Origin: Sphingomonas sp. Leaf208
GTDB taxonomy: Bacteria; Pseudomonadota; Alphaproteobacteria; Sphingomonadales; Sphingomonadaceae
Direction: 5' to 3'
DNA: 48,029 nucleotides
Assembly (NCBI RefSeq): GCF_001421415.1
Contig: NZ_LMKH01000008.1
Coordinates: forward strand, 1 to 48,029
Under the pieces are notes generated by a model. It was given only the letters and a program-made list of their open reading frames with translations, had not been told where the DNA came from and did no database searches. The position numbers were made by a program, and so were the translations under genes. This document shows, one piece after another, positions 17,516 to 25,761 of this stretch (the stretch's first letter is position 1; the number at the start of each line of letters is the position of its first letter).

Positions 17516-17543
17516 TTCCCTAAAAGGATGGTGAATCGGGAAT
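17516..17543 (+). repeat. 28-bp module-border element, copy 2
   Basis: An imperfect palindrome TTCCC...GGGAAT with TGGTGAA at its centre, 24 of 28 identical to copy 1. It follows res-like copy B by 85 bp, as copy 1 follows copy A by 63 bp, so the two motifs travel as a pair. Confidence 0.58.
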
Positions 17544-17630
17544 CTGAGATAAAAGGGGAAAACCAGCCTAGCGCCATCCTCTGCCACCTTCGACATTGTG
17601 CATCACTGAGTGGGCTTCTAGACGCATCCA

Positions 17631-17975
17631 ATGAAACGCCGGGCTCGCCCACTCTCCAAGATATTGCATTCCATGGCGTTTTTCGTCCTGGCGGTGATGT
17701 TGCTGGTCCGGCTTGGCCCGCTCTGCGAGACGATGGCGATGGCCGCGCCTCCGGCTGCGTCCGCTATAATGGACTGCGCCAGCAAATCAGCAGGCGCTCC
17801 CATCAAAAAGGCCCCTGCGTCGGCCTGCGCCATACCGTGCGTTGCGGTTGCCGGCGAAACCGTAGAGCATGTCGGGCTGGTTCCGTCCTCCCGTCTATCG
17901 CCTTGGCCGGCTCCACAGACCGGCCTTTTGGGCATGGCATACGCTCCGGCCACACCCCCTCCGCAAACCGTGTGA
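17631..17975 (+). CDS. Small secreted or membrane-anchored protein, unknown
   Basis: A 114-residue protein with an N-terminal Arg-rich start and one hydrophobic helix ('ILHSMAFFVLAVMLLVRLGP'), followed by an Ala/Pro-rich exported part with Cys residues ('MDCASK', 'SACAIPCV'). I recognise no family. It precedes the cysteine-pair mini-protein by 37 bp and probably shares its transcript, so a periplasmic metal-related role is plausible but unproven. Confidence 0.55.
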   Translation: MKRRARPLSKILHSMAFFVLAVMLLVRLGPLCETMAMAAPPAASAIMDCASKSAGAPIKKAPASACAIPCVAVAGETVEHVGLVPSSRLSPWPAPQTGLLGMAYAPATPPPQTV

Positions 17976-18012
17976 CGTCGAACACCATCACACGTAAATT
18001 TCGGAGAATATC

Positions 18013-18201
18013 ATGACCAAGTTCAAGCTCATCAGCGCTGCCTTCGCCCTCACCCTGTCGACTGGCGCATTCGCCGCTGTCGCCAATTGCTGCGCCGACA
18101 TGGCGTGCTGCAAGGACGGTGCGGACTGCTGCAAGGATGGCGCAAAAGCCAAGGCTGCTGACTGCTGCGATCATGCCAAGGGCGGCATGAAGCACGGCTA
18201 A
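18013..18201 (+). CDS. Secreted cysteine-pair mini-protein (putative metal binder)
   Basis: A 62-residue precursor. Residues 1-22 form a clean Sec signal peptide ending AFA-A. The mature part of about 40 residues has four CC pairs, eight Cys in all, set in a repeated CCKDG-type unit (ACCKDGADCCKDG), and ends in His- and Met-containing 'HAKGGMKHG'. The composition is that of a metallothionein-like or metallochaperone peptide acting in the periplasm. A good Shine-Dalgarno (GGAG, 18002-18005) precedes ATG 18013, and a strong terminator follows at once. Its neighbours are a MerR regulator, a CDF exporter and czcCBA, supporting a Co/Zn/Cd/Cu role. No named family is recognised. Confidence 0.75.
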   Translation: MTKFKLISAAFALTLSTGAFAAVANCCADMACCKDGADCCKDGAKAKAADCCDHAKGGMKHG

Positions 18202-18205
18202 AAGC

Positions 18206-18235
18206 TAGATAGGGGCGGGCAACCGCCCCTATCTA
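18206..18235 (+). terminator. Strong hairpin terminator
   Basis: TAGATAGGGGCGG and its exact complement form a 13-bp stem around a GCAA loop, starting 5 bp after the mini-protein stop. The trailing T-run is weak, but the stem is perfect. Confidence 0.75.
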
Positions 18236-18414
18236 TTAGCCGGCTGCGATACGCCGCCACGCCACGGCTACTGATCGACTACATAGCTATCCAAGAATGG
18301 AACGGGCCGCTTACCAGCGCGTCCGTAAACGATTAAAAAATGGGAACACCCAAGCATCCCAAGCCGCGTCGCACGCGTCATGAGAGAAATATTTATCCTC
18401 GTTCAACCGTGGCA

Positions 18415-18807
18415 TTAGTTGGGCACGGCAGTAATCGCTTCCATTACCCGGCAGTCGGCGATGCGTCCGCCATCGCAGGATCGTGTTGCAGCACTCAATG
18501 CGTCGCGAAGCGCGACAAGGCGTGTGATACGATCCTCCACGCTGGCGAGATGCCGACGGGCGATGGCGCCGGCCTGGTTGCAGTCCTGATCGGGATCGGC
18601 AGACAGGGCAATAAGCGATCGGATTTCATCTACTGAAAATCCTAGTTCCCGGGCATGGCGGATGAAGCCAAGCTGGCGAACCTGCCCCTCTCCATAGGTG
18701 CGACGGCCTCCAGACGTGCGGAGCGCTTCGGGCATGAGGCCGATTTCCTCATAGAATCGGATGGTGTTGATTTTGGTCCCTGTCCGCTTTGCCAAATCGC
18801 CGATCAT
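18415..18807 (-). CDS. MerR-family heavy-metal regulator (CadR/ZntR-like)
   Basis: A 130-residue MerR regulator. It has the winged-helix start 'MIGDLAKRTGTKINTIRFYEEIGLM', the 'GRRTYGEGQVRQLGFIRHARELGFSVDEIRSLI' segment, a long dimer helix, and metal-site cysteines in 'DQDCNQAG' and the C-terminal 'SCDGGRIADC'. This pattern fits Zn/Cd/Pb/Co sensors. It faces the CDF exporter gene, and the region between them holds a MerR-type promoter with a perfect dyad. In-frame GTG (18813) is an alternative start. The metal specificity cannot be fixed from sequence. Confidence 0.88.
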   Translation of the reverse strand: MIGDLAKRTGTKINTIRFYEEIGLMPEALRTSGGRRTYGEGQVRQLGFIRHARELGFSVDEIRSLIALSADPDQDCNQAGAIARRHLASVEDRITRLVALRDALSAATRSCDGGRIADCRVMEAITAVPN

Positions 18808-18836
18808 CAACACGTTGCCACTCCACTAGAAACCGC

Positions 18837-18867
18837 TTGCTCCTACAGTGACTGTAGATCGTAGAGG
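18837..18867 (+). promoter_or_regulatory. MerR-type promoter and operator
   Basis: A perfect dyad CTACAGT-G-ACTGTAG (18843-18857) lies between a -35-like TTGCTC (18837-18842) and a -10-like TAGAGG (18862-18867). The 19-bp spacer is the over-long spacing that MerR proteins correct on metal binding. It would drive the CDF-czcCBA operon. Confidence 0.75.
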
Positions 18868-18873
18868 CACGAT

Positions 18874-19518
18874 ATGAGTGCAAGTGAATCCTCTTCATGC
18901 GGTTGTTCCGGTGATACCAAACGAGCGGAGCGCGATCCCGCATATCGGCGCGCATTGTGGATCGTCGTTCTGCTTAATCTGGGCTTTGGTCTGGCTGAAA
19001 TCGTCGGGGGGTTCCTTGCCGACAGCCAGGCATTGAAGGCCGATGCCCTCGATTTCATCGGGGACGGCAGCATCTCGCTCCTCGGATTGATTGCGCTGGG
19101 ATGGACCGCTCGTGCCCGTTCTCAGGTTGCGCTTACACAGGGCATATTCCTTGGCGCGCTTGGGATAGGTGTCATCGCCTTCGCCCTTTGGCGTGCGATG
19201 AATGCAATTGCGCCAGAAGCCGAATTGATGGGCGCTATCGGGATCGTTGCGCTCATAGTGAACGTGACGGCTGCACTAGTTCTATCGCGATTTCGCGAAG
19301 GGGATGCGAACGTCACCGCTATTTGGTTGTTCAGCCGTAACGACGCGATTGCCAATGTTGCGGTGATCATCGCAGCCGCCCTTGTTGGCTGGACCGGTGC
19401 GGCTTGGCCCGATCTGGTCGTTGCCGGCGTCATCGCGCTCCTGTTCCTGCATTCGGCCTACGAAATTATCCGCAATGCGCGGCGCGAACTCCAATCAACG
19501 GCAAGGCCGTCGTCATAA
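18874..19518 (+). CDS. CDF-family metal cation exporter (CzcD-like)
   Basis: A 214-residue cation diffusion facilitator with six hydrophobic segments. Site-A residues are visible as 'KADALDFIGD' and 'SRNDAIANV', where the usual His of HxxxD is replaced by Asp or Asn. The N-terminus has a 'SCGCSG' thiol motif. The protein ends right after the last helix and lacks the cytoplasmic C-terminal domain of typical CDF proteins, as in a shorter subgroup. It should move Zn, Co or Cd from cytoplasm to periplasm for removal by CzcCBA. Its stop shares two bases with the next start (TAATG), so the pump genes are coupled to it. Confidence 0.85.
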   Translation: MSASESSSCGCSGDTKRAERDPAYRRALWIVVLLNLGFGLAEIVGGFLADSQALKADALDFIGDGSISLLGLIALGWTARARSQVALTQGIFLGALGIGVIAFALWRAMNAIAPEAELMGAIGIVALIVNVTAALVLSRFREGDANVTAIWLFSRNDAIANVAVIIAAALVGWTGAAWPDLVVAGVIALLFLHSAYEIIRNARRELQSTARPSS

Positions 19519-20810
19519 TGACTTACCCTATGAAGCTCCGGCACCGGTTGCCCTTCGTCCTGATCGCGGTCGTCGCCGTCGTTCCGTGCGTAGCGCACGC
19601 CCAATCGCAAACCGGTTCCGAAGCGACGGTCACCCCGGTACTGACGCTAGAAAAAATACTGGCGTTGGCGGAAGCGTCAGCACCGTCGCTAGAAGCAGCG
19701 CAGGCCGGCGTTCGGGCAACAGGTGCGGCGCGCGATGTAGCGGGGCTGCGCCCTAACCCTACGCTGAATGGCGGTCTGGAATATTTTGGGGGTTCGGGGG
19801 CATATCGCGGTCTTCGTAGCGCGGAAGCTACAGTCGGTGTTGCTCTACCTATCGAGCTTGGCGGCAAGCGTTCCGCGCGGGTCGGTGTTGCCAACGCACA
19901 AGGGGAGCAAGCTCGGCTCGCCCTGGTTATTGCTACGGCCGATATTCGGCTCGCTGTAACACAGGCGTATATCGAAGCCGTAGCAGCCGAGCGTCGCATC
20001 ACGACTGCGCGCGAGCAAGCCGGCATTGCCGGGGAGGCGGCCCGCGCGGCGGGCATTCGGGTACGCGCGGGCAGGGCATCGCCGCTAGAGCAACAGCGTG
20101 CCGACGTGTTGCGCATCAATGCCGAAGCTGCGGTTGAACGTGCGCAGCGCCTGACGGAAGTCGCGCGGGGCAATCTCGCCCGGCGTATTGGTCAGCCCGT
20201 AACCGGCCCGCTCGACGTTGCCTGGTTCGATCGCGTGCAAGGTTACGGCCCCTCGATCGCGGCCAGTCCGGGCGGCACGCTGGCATTGTCTGCGGCGCGA
20301 GCCGCAGTGACGACGGCAGATGCGCAAGTGCGGCTTGCTCGCTCCCAACGCATCCCCGACGTGACCGTCAATGCCGGCGCACGCCGGCTCGATGCGTCGA
20401 ACGATATGGCTGCGGTCGTCGGCCTCTCGATACCGCTTCCACTGTTCAACAACGGCCGGGCGTCGGTCGTTCAGGCGCGGGCGCAACGCGATCAGGCGGA
20501 CGCGATGCGACGCGCGGCTGAGCTGGATGCGGGGCAGTCGATAGCCAGCGCGGAAGCGGAAGTGGCAAATGCCGCGACGACCGCTAGAACCACGGGTGGG
20601 CCGGTCCTGGCAGCAGCGACGGAAGCCGCGCGCATTGCCCGCATCGGCTACCGTGAAGGCAAGTTCGGCCAACTCGATCTTCTCGACGCCGAACGCACCC
20701 TGTCTGAAACCCGCACGGCCGCGATCGATGCGCTGGCGACCTACCATGATGCAAAGGCCCGGCTTGAGCGGCTGACCGCTGCCGCTCCCGAACTGGCGAA
20801 GGACCAATGA
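19518..20810 (+). CDS. czcC: Outer-membrane efflux protein (TolC family, CzcC-like)
   Basis: A 430-residue outer-membrane factor with a Sec signal ('LPFVLIAVVAVVPCVAHAQ'). Two repeats of long helical hairpins follow, typical of TolC proteins: 'LAEASAPSLEAAQAGVRATGAARDVAGLRPNPTL', 'PIELGGKRSARV', 'VGLSIPLPLFNNGRASVVQA' and 'YREGKFGQLDLLDAERTL'. It is the exit duct of the tripartite pump with the next two genes. ATG 19518 overlaps the CDF stop, and its own TGA overlaps the czcB ATG by 4 bp. Confidence 0.9.
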   Translation: MTYPMKLRHRLPFVLIAVVAVVPCVAHAQSQTGSEATVTPVLTLEKILALAEASAPSLEAAQAGVRATGAARDVAGLRPNPTLNGGLEYFGGSGAYRGLRSAEATVGVALPIELGGKRSARVGVANAQGEQARLALVIATADIRLAVTQAYIEAVAAERRITTAREQAGIAGEAARAAGIRVRAGRASPLEQQRADVLRINAEAAVERAQRLTEVARGNLARRIGQPVTGPLDVAWFDRVQGYGPSIAASPGGTLALSAARAAVTTADAQVRLARSQRIPDVTVNAGARRLDASNDMAAVVGLSIPLPLFNNGRASVVQARAQRDQADAMRRAAELDAGQSIASAEAEVANAATTARTTGGPVLAAATEAARIARIGYREGKFGQLDLLDAERTLSETRTAAIDALATYHDAKARLERLTAAAPELAKDQ

Positions 20811-21988
20811 TGACGAAGACCGGCGCGCGGGTCGTACTATCCGCTCTGCTTCCCCTGACGCTGCTTGCCTGTGGCGGGGGCGGGGAAAAGAAGGCCGACA
20901 ACATGGCCGGCATGGAAGGGATGGAAAAGGGCGAAGGCGAGAAAGGCGAAGCCGGCAAACCTGCCGATAAAGACGCCGTAAGCCTTTCGGCCCAGCAAAT
21001 CGCGGATGCCGGGATCGAAGTTGGTCGGCCTGCGATTGGCGGCGTTGCCGGCGCAATCGAGCTGCCGGCCTTGGTTCAGGGTGATCCGCAAGGGGTGCAG
21101 GTCGTATCCGCGACGATCGGCGGTCGTGTCGTCTCCCTTACCCGTAACCTCGGGCAATCGGTGCGCCGTGGCGATGCGCTTGCGATCATTGAAAGTCGCG
21201 AGGCCGCCTCATTAAACGCCGAGATTGAAGCCGCGCGCGCGCGCTCTGCGCTCGCACAATCGAACCTGCGCCGTGAGCAACGTCTGTTTGCTGAACGCGT
21301 CTCGCCGGAACAGGATCTCATCGCCGCTCGAACTGCTGCCACCGAAGCCAACATTGCGGTCCGCCTCGCCCAACAGCAGCTCTCGGCCACAGGCGGGAGC
21401 GGGGGTGCGCTGAACCGTGTGGCGATCCGCTCGCCCCTTTCCGGTCAGATCATCGCTCGATCGGCGACGCTCGGTCAGACGGTTGCGGCAGACGGCGAGC
21501 TGTACCGGGTCGCCAACCTCTCGCGCGTGACCATCGCTGCGTCACTCTCACCGGCTGACGCCGGCAAGGTAAAGCCTGGAACACGCGTTGAAGTCACCTC
21601 GGCCGGCCGCAGGCAGGAAGGTCGCGTGACCTTCGTGTCGCCCGCTCTCGATGAAACCACGCGGCTTGTTCAGGTTATCGCTTCCCTCGATAATGCGGGC
21701 GGCACTTGGCGGGTAGGGGAGCCCGTCACGGCCTCGATCCTGCTGCCCTCGATCGGGGATCACAGTATCACTGTGCCGTCCACGGCGGTCCAATCGGTAG
21801 AGAATAAGATGGTCGTGTTCGTGCGCACGCCTAGCGGCTTCAAGGCCGTTCCGGTGCAGGCAGGGCGTCGCAACGGCGATCAGGTCGTCATCACCTCTGG
21901 CCTGACCGGCAGCGAGCGTATCGCAACCACCAATAGCTTCACGCTCAAAGCCGAACTCGGCAAGGGCGGCGAAATGGACATGGATTGA
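20807..21988 (+). CDS. czcB: Periplasmic adaptor (membrane fusion protein, CzcB-like)
   Basis: A 393-residue RND adaptor. It is a probable lipoprotein (lipobox LLAC) and starts with a charged Met/Gly/Glu/Lys-rich spacer ('MAGMEGMEKGEGEK') that could bind metal. The lipoyl/barrel-sandwich halves, a helical hairpin ('EAARARSALAQSNLRREQRLFAE') and the beta-barrel follow. It links the RND pump to CzcC and may pass metal to the pump. It overlaps czcC by 4 bp and ends 4 bp before czcA. Full length for the family. Confidence 0.9.
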   Translation: MMTKTGARVVLSALLPLTLLACGGGGEKKADNMAGMEGMEKGEGEKGEAGKPADKDAVSLSAQQIADAGIEVGRPAIGGVAGAIELPALVQGDPQGVQVVSATIGGRVVSLTRNLGQSVRRGDALAIIESREAASLNAEIEAARARSALAQSNLRREQRLFAERVSPEQDLIAARTAATEANIAVRLAQQQLSATGGSGGALNRVAIRSPLSGQIIARSATLGQTVAADGELYRVANLSRVTIAASLSPADAGKVKPGTRVEVTSAGRRQEGRVTFVSPALDETTRLVQVIASLDNAGGTWRVGEPVTASILLPSIGDHSITVPSTAVQSVENKMVVFVRTPSGFKAVPVQAGRRNGDQVVITSGLTGSERIATTNSFTLKAELGKGGEMDMD

Positions 21989-21992
21989 TCCA

Positions 21993-24900
21993 ATGATCGG
22001 CCGTCTTGTAACTTTCGCGGTCGAGCGCCGCTGGCTCGTCCTGCTTTTCACCGGGATCGCGGCCCTGGTGGGTGCTCTGGCGCTGCAACGCCTTCCGATC
22101 GATGCCGTCCCTGACATCACGAACAATCAGGTTCAGGTCAACGTGATGGCCCCCTCTCTGTCGCCCGATCAGATCGAGCGGCAAGTATCATTTACGATCG
22201 AAACCTCGCTCGCTGGCATACCGGGTCTGGAATATACGCGCTCGCTCAACCGGAACGGCTTTGCGCAAATTACCGCCGTATTTTCCGATGCCACTGATAT
22301 CTATTTTGCCCGCCAACAGGTGGCCGAACGGCTGCGTTCAGCGGAGGAACGCCTACCCCAAGGCATCATGCCGGAAATGGGGCCTATCGCTACCGGCCTT
22401 GGCGATATTTTCATGTGGACGGTCGAGCTTCGCGAGTTGGACAAGGTCCGGCATCGCGACGGGGAACCGGGGCTGCAACGTGATGGCAGCTATATCACGC
22501 CGGAAGGCGAGCACTTGGTCAGCGAAGATGACAAGGCCACTTACCTGCATACGGTTCAGGAATGGATCGTTGCTCCCCAACTTCGGGGTACGGCCGGCGT
22601 CGCCGGCATCGACTCCCTTGGGGGGTTCGATCGCCAGTATCTCGTCATGCCCGACCTTCAACGCCTAGCCGCGCTGCGCCTCACGATACAGGACCTCGCG
22701 ACCGCATTGGAGCGCAGCAATAGCAGCATCGGCGCGGGCATCGTGGACAGTAACGGCGCGGGCCTTTTCGTCCGCTCCGACGCGCGCGTGCGAACCGCGA
22801 ACGAACTGGCGCGGACGGTCGTGGCGACCCGCGAAAACGTCCCCATCACGCTCGATCAGGTCGCGACCGTCAAAGCAGGCCACGGCATTCGCACCGGCTC
22901 CGCTTCCGAAAACGGTCACGAGGTCGTGGTCGGCACAGCTGTCATGCGCATCGGCGAGAATAGCCGCACCGTCGCCACGGCTGTGTCCGATCGCCTGAAA
23001 ACAATCAGCCGCTCGCTTCCGGCCGATATCATCGTGAAGCCGGTGCTGGATCGCACCAACCTCGTGAACTCCACGATCGCGACTGTCGGCCGCAACCTTG
23101 CGGAGGGCGCGGTGCTGGTCATCGTCGTGCTGTTCCTGCTGCTCGGCAATATCCGGGCGGCATTGATCGCGGCCCTGGTTATTCCTGTCACGGTGCTGCT
23201 GACCAGCGCCGGCATGCTACGTGCCGGGGTGTCGGCCAATCTAATGAGCCTCGGCGCGCTCGATTTCGGCCTGATTGTCGATGGCGCAGTCATCATTGTA
23301 GAAAATGCCCTGCGCCGCTTAGCGGAACGCCAACACGAGCTGGGCGAACGCCTTTCGCTAGAGGAGCGGCTTGCGATCGTCGCCGCGTCCGCGCGCGAAA
23401 TGATCCGCCCATCGGTGTACGGGCAGGCGATCATCATCCTTGTCTATGCCCCGCTGCTCACCTTCTCGGGCGTCGAAGGCAAGATGTTCGAGCCGATGGC
23501 GCTTACCGTCATCATCGCGCTCGTGTTCGCCTTCATCCTGTCCCTGACATTCGTCCCTGCCGCCATCGCGGCATGGATTGGCGGACGCGTGGATGAGAAG
23601 GAAAGCCGGGTCATCGCAGTGCTGAAACAGCGCTACGAACCCGGCCTGGATGCCGCCATGCGACGCCCGAGCATAACGATCGGCGCTGCGGTTGTGGCTG
23701 TGGTAGCAGCTGTCCTGGCCTTCTCGACGCTGGGCCAAGAGTTTTTGCCTCAGCTTGATGAAGGCAACATCCTTGTTCAGGCGTGGCGGCCTGCGGGCAC
23801 CTCTGTCAATCAGAGCCAGAAGATGCAGTTTGCAGTCGAGAAGATGATCGCTCGCGAGCCGGAAATTCGCTTCGCGTTCTCGCGTACCGGCACGTCCGAA
23901 ATCGCCTCCGATCCGATGCCGCCCAATGCGACGGACACGTTCGTGATCCTCAAGCCACGCGACGAATGGCCTGATCCCAGCCTGCCTAAGACTGAGCTGG
24001 TCGAGCGCCTTGAAAAGAAGCTCAAGACCATTCCCGGCAATGGCTACGAGATCACGCAGCCTATCCAGATGCGCTTCAACGAGCTGATCGCGGGCGTCCG
24101 TGGAGACTTGGCGGTCAAGGTGTTTGGGGATGACTTCGGGCAGATGAACGCGACCGCCAATCAAATTGCGGCAGTCCTCCGCAAGATCCGTGGTGCGGCT
24201 GATGTGCAAGTTGAGCAAACCGAGGGCCTGCCGCTGCTCGATATTCGGCCGAACCGCGATGCGATGGCGCGTGTTGGTGTCACTGCCGGCGACGTGCAAG
24301 ATACCGTTGCCGCGACGATTGGCGGTCGTGAGGCGGGCATGATCTTCGAGGGCGATCGGCGCTTCCCGGTCGTGATCCGCCTGGCGGAAACCGCACGGGC
24401 TGACCTACAGGCGATCGGGCAGATACCTATTCCTACGCCCAACGGCTCCTACGTCCCTCTGGGGAGCGTCGCGGACGTTGCTGTCGGGGATGGTCCAAAC
24501 CAAATCAGCCGCGAGAACGGCAAGCGCCGCGTCGTGGTGCAGGCCAATGTCCGCGGTCGCGACGTTGCTGGCGTGGTGGCTGACGCGCAGGCCGCGATCG
24601 ACGCGCAAGTCACGCTCCCTCCCGGCACCTACCTCCAGTGGGGTGGTCAGTTTCAGAATCTGGCTGCGGCGCGCGAGCGGCTGACGATCGTCGTCCCGAT
24701 CTGCTTCGCGGTCATCATGTTGCTGCTCTATGGTGCTCTCGGCAGCGTCCGCGACGCGGCCCTGGTGTTTACCGGCGTTCCTCTGGCGCTGGTGGGCGGC
24801 ATTCTCGCGCTCGTGTTACGCGGCATGCCGTTCTCAATCTCGGCCGCTGTCGGGTTCATTGCGCTGTCGGGTGTGGCTGTGCTGAACGGGCTGGTGATGG

Positions 24901-25187
24901 TTAGCTCGATTCAGGAGTTGATGCGGCAGGGTATGGCGCGGGCGCAGGCGGCGAGGGAGGGTGCTCTGACCCGTTTCCGCCCCGTCGCCATGACAGCGCT
25001 CGTTGCATCCTTGGGGTTCGTCCCAATGGCGCTCGGGCACGGCGCGGGGGCGGAAGTGCAAAAGCCGCTTGCTACGGTCGTGATAGGCGGCTTGATCTCC
25101 GCAACGTTGCTGACTCTATTCGTGCTGCCAACACTCTATGCGCGCTTTGGACAGGCACGGGCTGATCCGGTCCCACAAACCACCTGA
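21993..25187 (+). CDS. czcA: Heavy-metal RND efflux pump (CzcA-like)
   Basis: A 1064-residue inner-membrane RND pump. The membrane helix IV signature 'DFGLIVDGAVIIVEN' (about residues 422-437) is the DFGxxxDGAxxxVEN pattern of the Co/Zn/Cd (HME1-type) pumps and differs from the monovalent Cu/Ag type. The duplicated RND architecture, with two large periplasmic loops between TM1-2 and TM7-8, is complete. It uses the proton gradient to move divalent metal into the CzcBC duct. It is the last gene of the CDF-czcCBA operon. Metal assignment comes from the known motif correlation and is not proof. Confidence 0.93.
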   Translation: MIGRLVTFAVERRWLVLLFTGIAALVGALALQRLPIDAVPDITNNQVQVNVMAPSLSPDQIERQVSFTIETSLAGIPGLEYTRSLNRNGFAQITAVFSDATDIYFARQQVAERLRSAEERLPQGIMPEMGPIATGLGDIFMWTVELRELDKVRHRDGEPGLQRDGSYITPEGEHLVSEDDKATYLHTVQEWIVAPQLRGTAGVAGIDSLGGFDRQYLVMPDLQRLAALRLTIQDLATALERSNSSIGAGIVDSNGAGLFVRSDARVRTANELARTVVATRENVPITLDQVATVKAGHGIRTGSASENGHEVVVGTAVMRIGENSRTVATAVSDRLKTISRSLPADIIVKPVLDRTNLVNSTIATVGRNLAEGAVLVIVVLFLLLGNIRAALIAALVIPVTVLLTSAGMLRAGVSANLMSLGALDFGLIVDGAVIIVENALRRLAERQHELGERLSLEERLAIVAASAREMIRPSVYGQAIIILVYAPLLTFSGVEGKMFEPMALTVIIALVFAFILSLTFVPAAIAAWIGGRVDEKESRVIAVLKQRYEPGLDAAMRRPSITIGAAVVAVVAAVLAFSTLGQEFLPQLDEGNILVQAWRPAGTSVNQSQKMQFAVEKMIAREPEIRFAFSRTGTSEIASDPMPPNATDTFVILKPRDEWPDPSLPKTELVERLEKKLKTIPGNGYEITQPIQMRFNELIAGVRGDLAVKVFGDDFGQMNATANQIAAVLRKIRGAADVQVEQTEGLPLLDIRPNRDAMARVGVTAGDVQDTVAATIGGREAGMIFEGDRRFPVVIRLAETARADLQAIGQIPIPTPNGSYVPLGSVADVAVGDGPNQISRENGKRRVVVQANVRGRDVAGVVADAQAAIDAQVTLPPGTYLQWGGQFQNLAAARERLTIVVPICFAVIMLLLYGALGSVRDAALVFTGVPLALVGGILALVLRGMPFSISAAVGFIALSGVAVLNGLVMVSSIQELMRQGMARAQAAREGALTRFRPVAMTALVASLGFVPMALGHGAGAEVQKPLATVVIGGLISATLLTLFVLPTLYARFGQARADPVPQTT

Positions 25188-25223
25188 CGGACGTATTGCT
25201 TTTACGGATCGTCTCCCAACGGC

Positions 25224-25251
25224 TTTTCTAAGACGATGGTATTTCGGGATT
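25224..25251 (+). repeat. Degenerate 28-bp module-border element
   Basis: Matches copy 2 (17516-17543) at 20 of 28 positions, keeping CGATGGT and TCGGGA. It lies between the czcA stop and the sulfite module, where a border would be expected. Confidence 0.4.
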
Positions 25252-25266
25252 ATGGAAGTAGATCGG

Positions 25267-25749
25267 TTAGCCTGTTCCACCTGAGACACCGGGAGCCGCC
25301 TTGGGGTCGGGATCCTGCGCCTTGCCTGTCGCGGGTGCCGCCTTCTGGCTCGGCATAGCGATGAGATAGGCGACGATCGCGTCGACGTCCTTCTCGGCCA
25401 CCGGGGCCTTGTACACCTTGCGCATCTTGGTGACGGTCGCCTTCCACTGATCCGCCGATAGCGATGGCTGGGTCAGCGCCATGCTGGCCGAGTGGCACGA
25501 AGTGCAGTTGGCGTTGATGACGTTGGCGTGCGGACCATCGGGATAGGTCGCTTCGTCGACCGGCAGGTCGACGCTGGTCGAGGCGAGCGAAAAGCCGCGG
25601 GCTGAGACGCTGGTGGGCGGTGCCGGCTCGGATGTCTCGGAGATCGGGGCAGGCGCCTTGCGGCTGCTCGGCGCCCCGATCGAGACGAGGATAATGCCGG
25701 TCAGGCCGATCAGGCCAGCGGCCATGATACCGGGAGACGGGGTCTTCAT
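25267..25749 (-). CDS. sorB: Cytochrome c subunit of sulfite dehydrogenase (SorB-like)
   Basis: A 160-residue exported monohaem cytochrome. It has an N-terminal hydrophobic signal or anchor, a Pro/Ser linker, then the haem site CTSCH (residues 82-86). The C-terminal tail is low-complexity. It directly follows the molybdoenzyme gene (12 bp), the usual arrangement for SorAB, in which the cytochrome takes electrons from sulfite oxidation. The Shine-Dalgarno GAGGAG precedes the ATG. The tail beyond about residue 135 has no clear function. Confidence 0.85.
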   Translation of the reverse strand: MKTPSPGIMAAGLIGLTGIILVSIGAPSSRKAPAPISETSEPAPPTSVSARGFSLASTSVDLPVDEATYPDGPHANVINANCTSCHSASMALTQPSLSADQWKATVTKMRKVYKAPVAEKDVDAIVAYLIAMPSQKAAPATGKAQDPDPKAAPGVSGGTG

Positions 25750-25761
25750 GCTACTCGCTCC

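Noticed and set aside
20085..21056. 323-residue minus-strand frame opposite czcC/czcB
   Set aside because: Antisense shadow of two clear genes.
21993..25187. Cu/Ag pump (CusA) reading of the RND gene
   Set aside because: The DFGxxxDGAxxxVEN signature fits divalent Co/Zn/Cd pumps instead.
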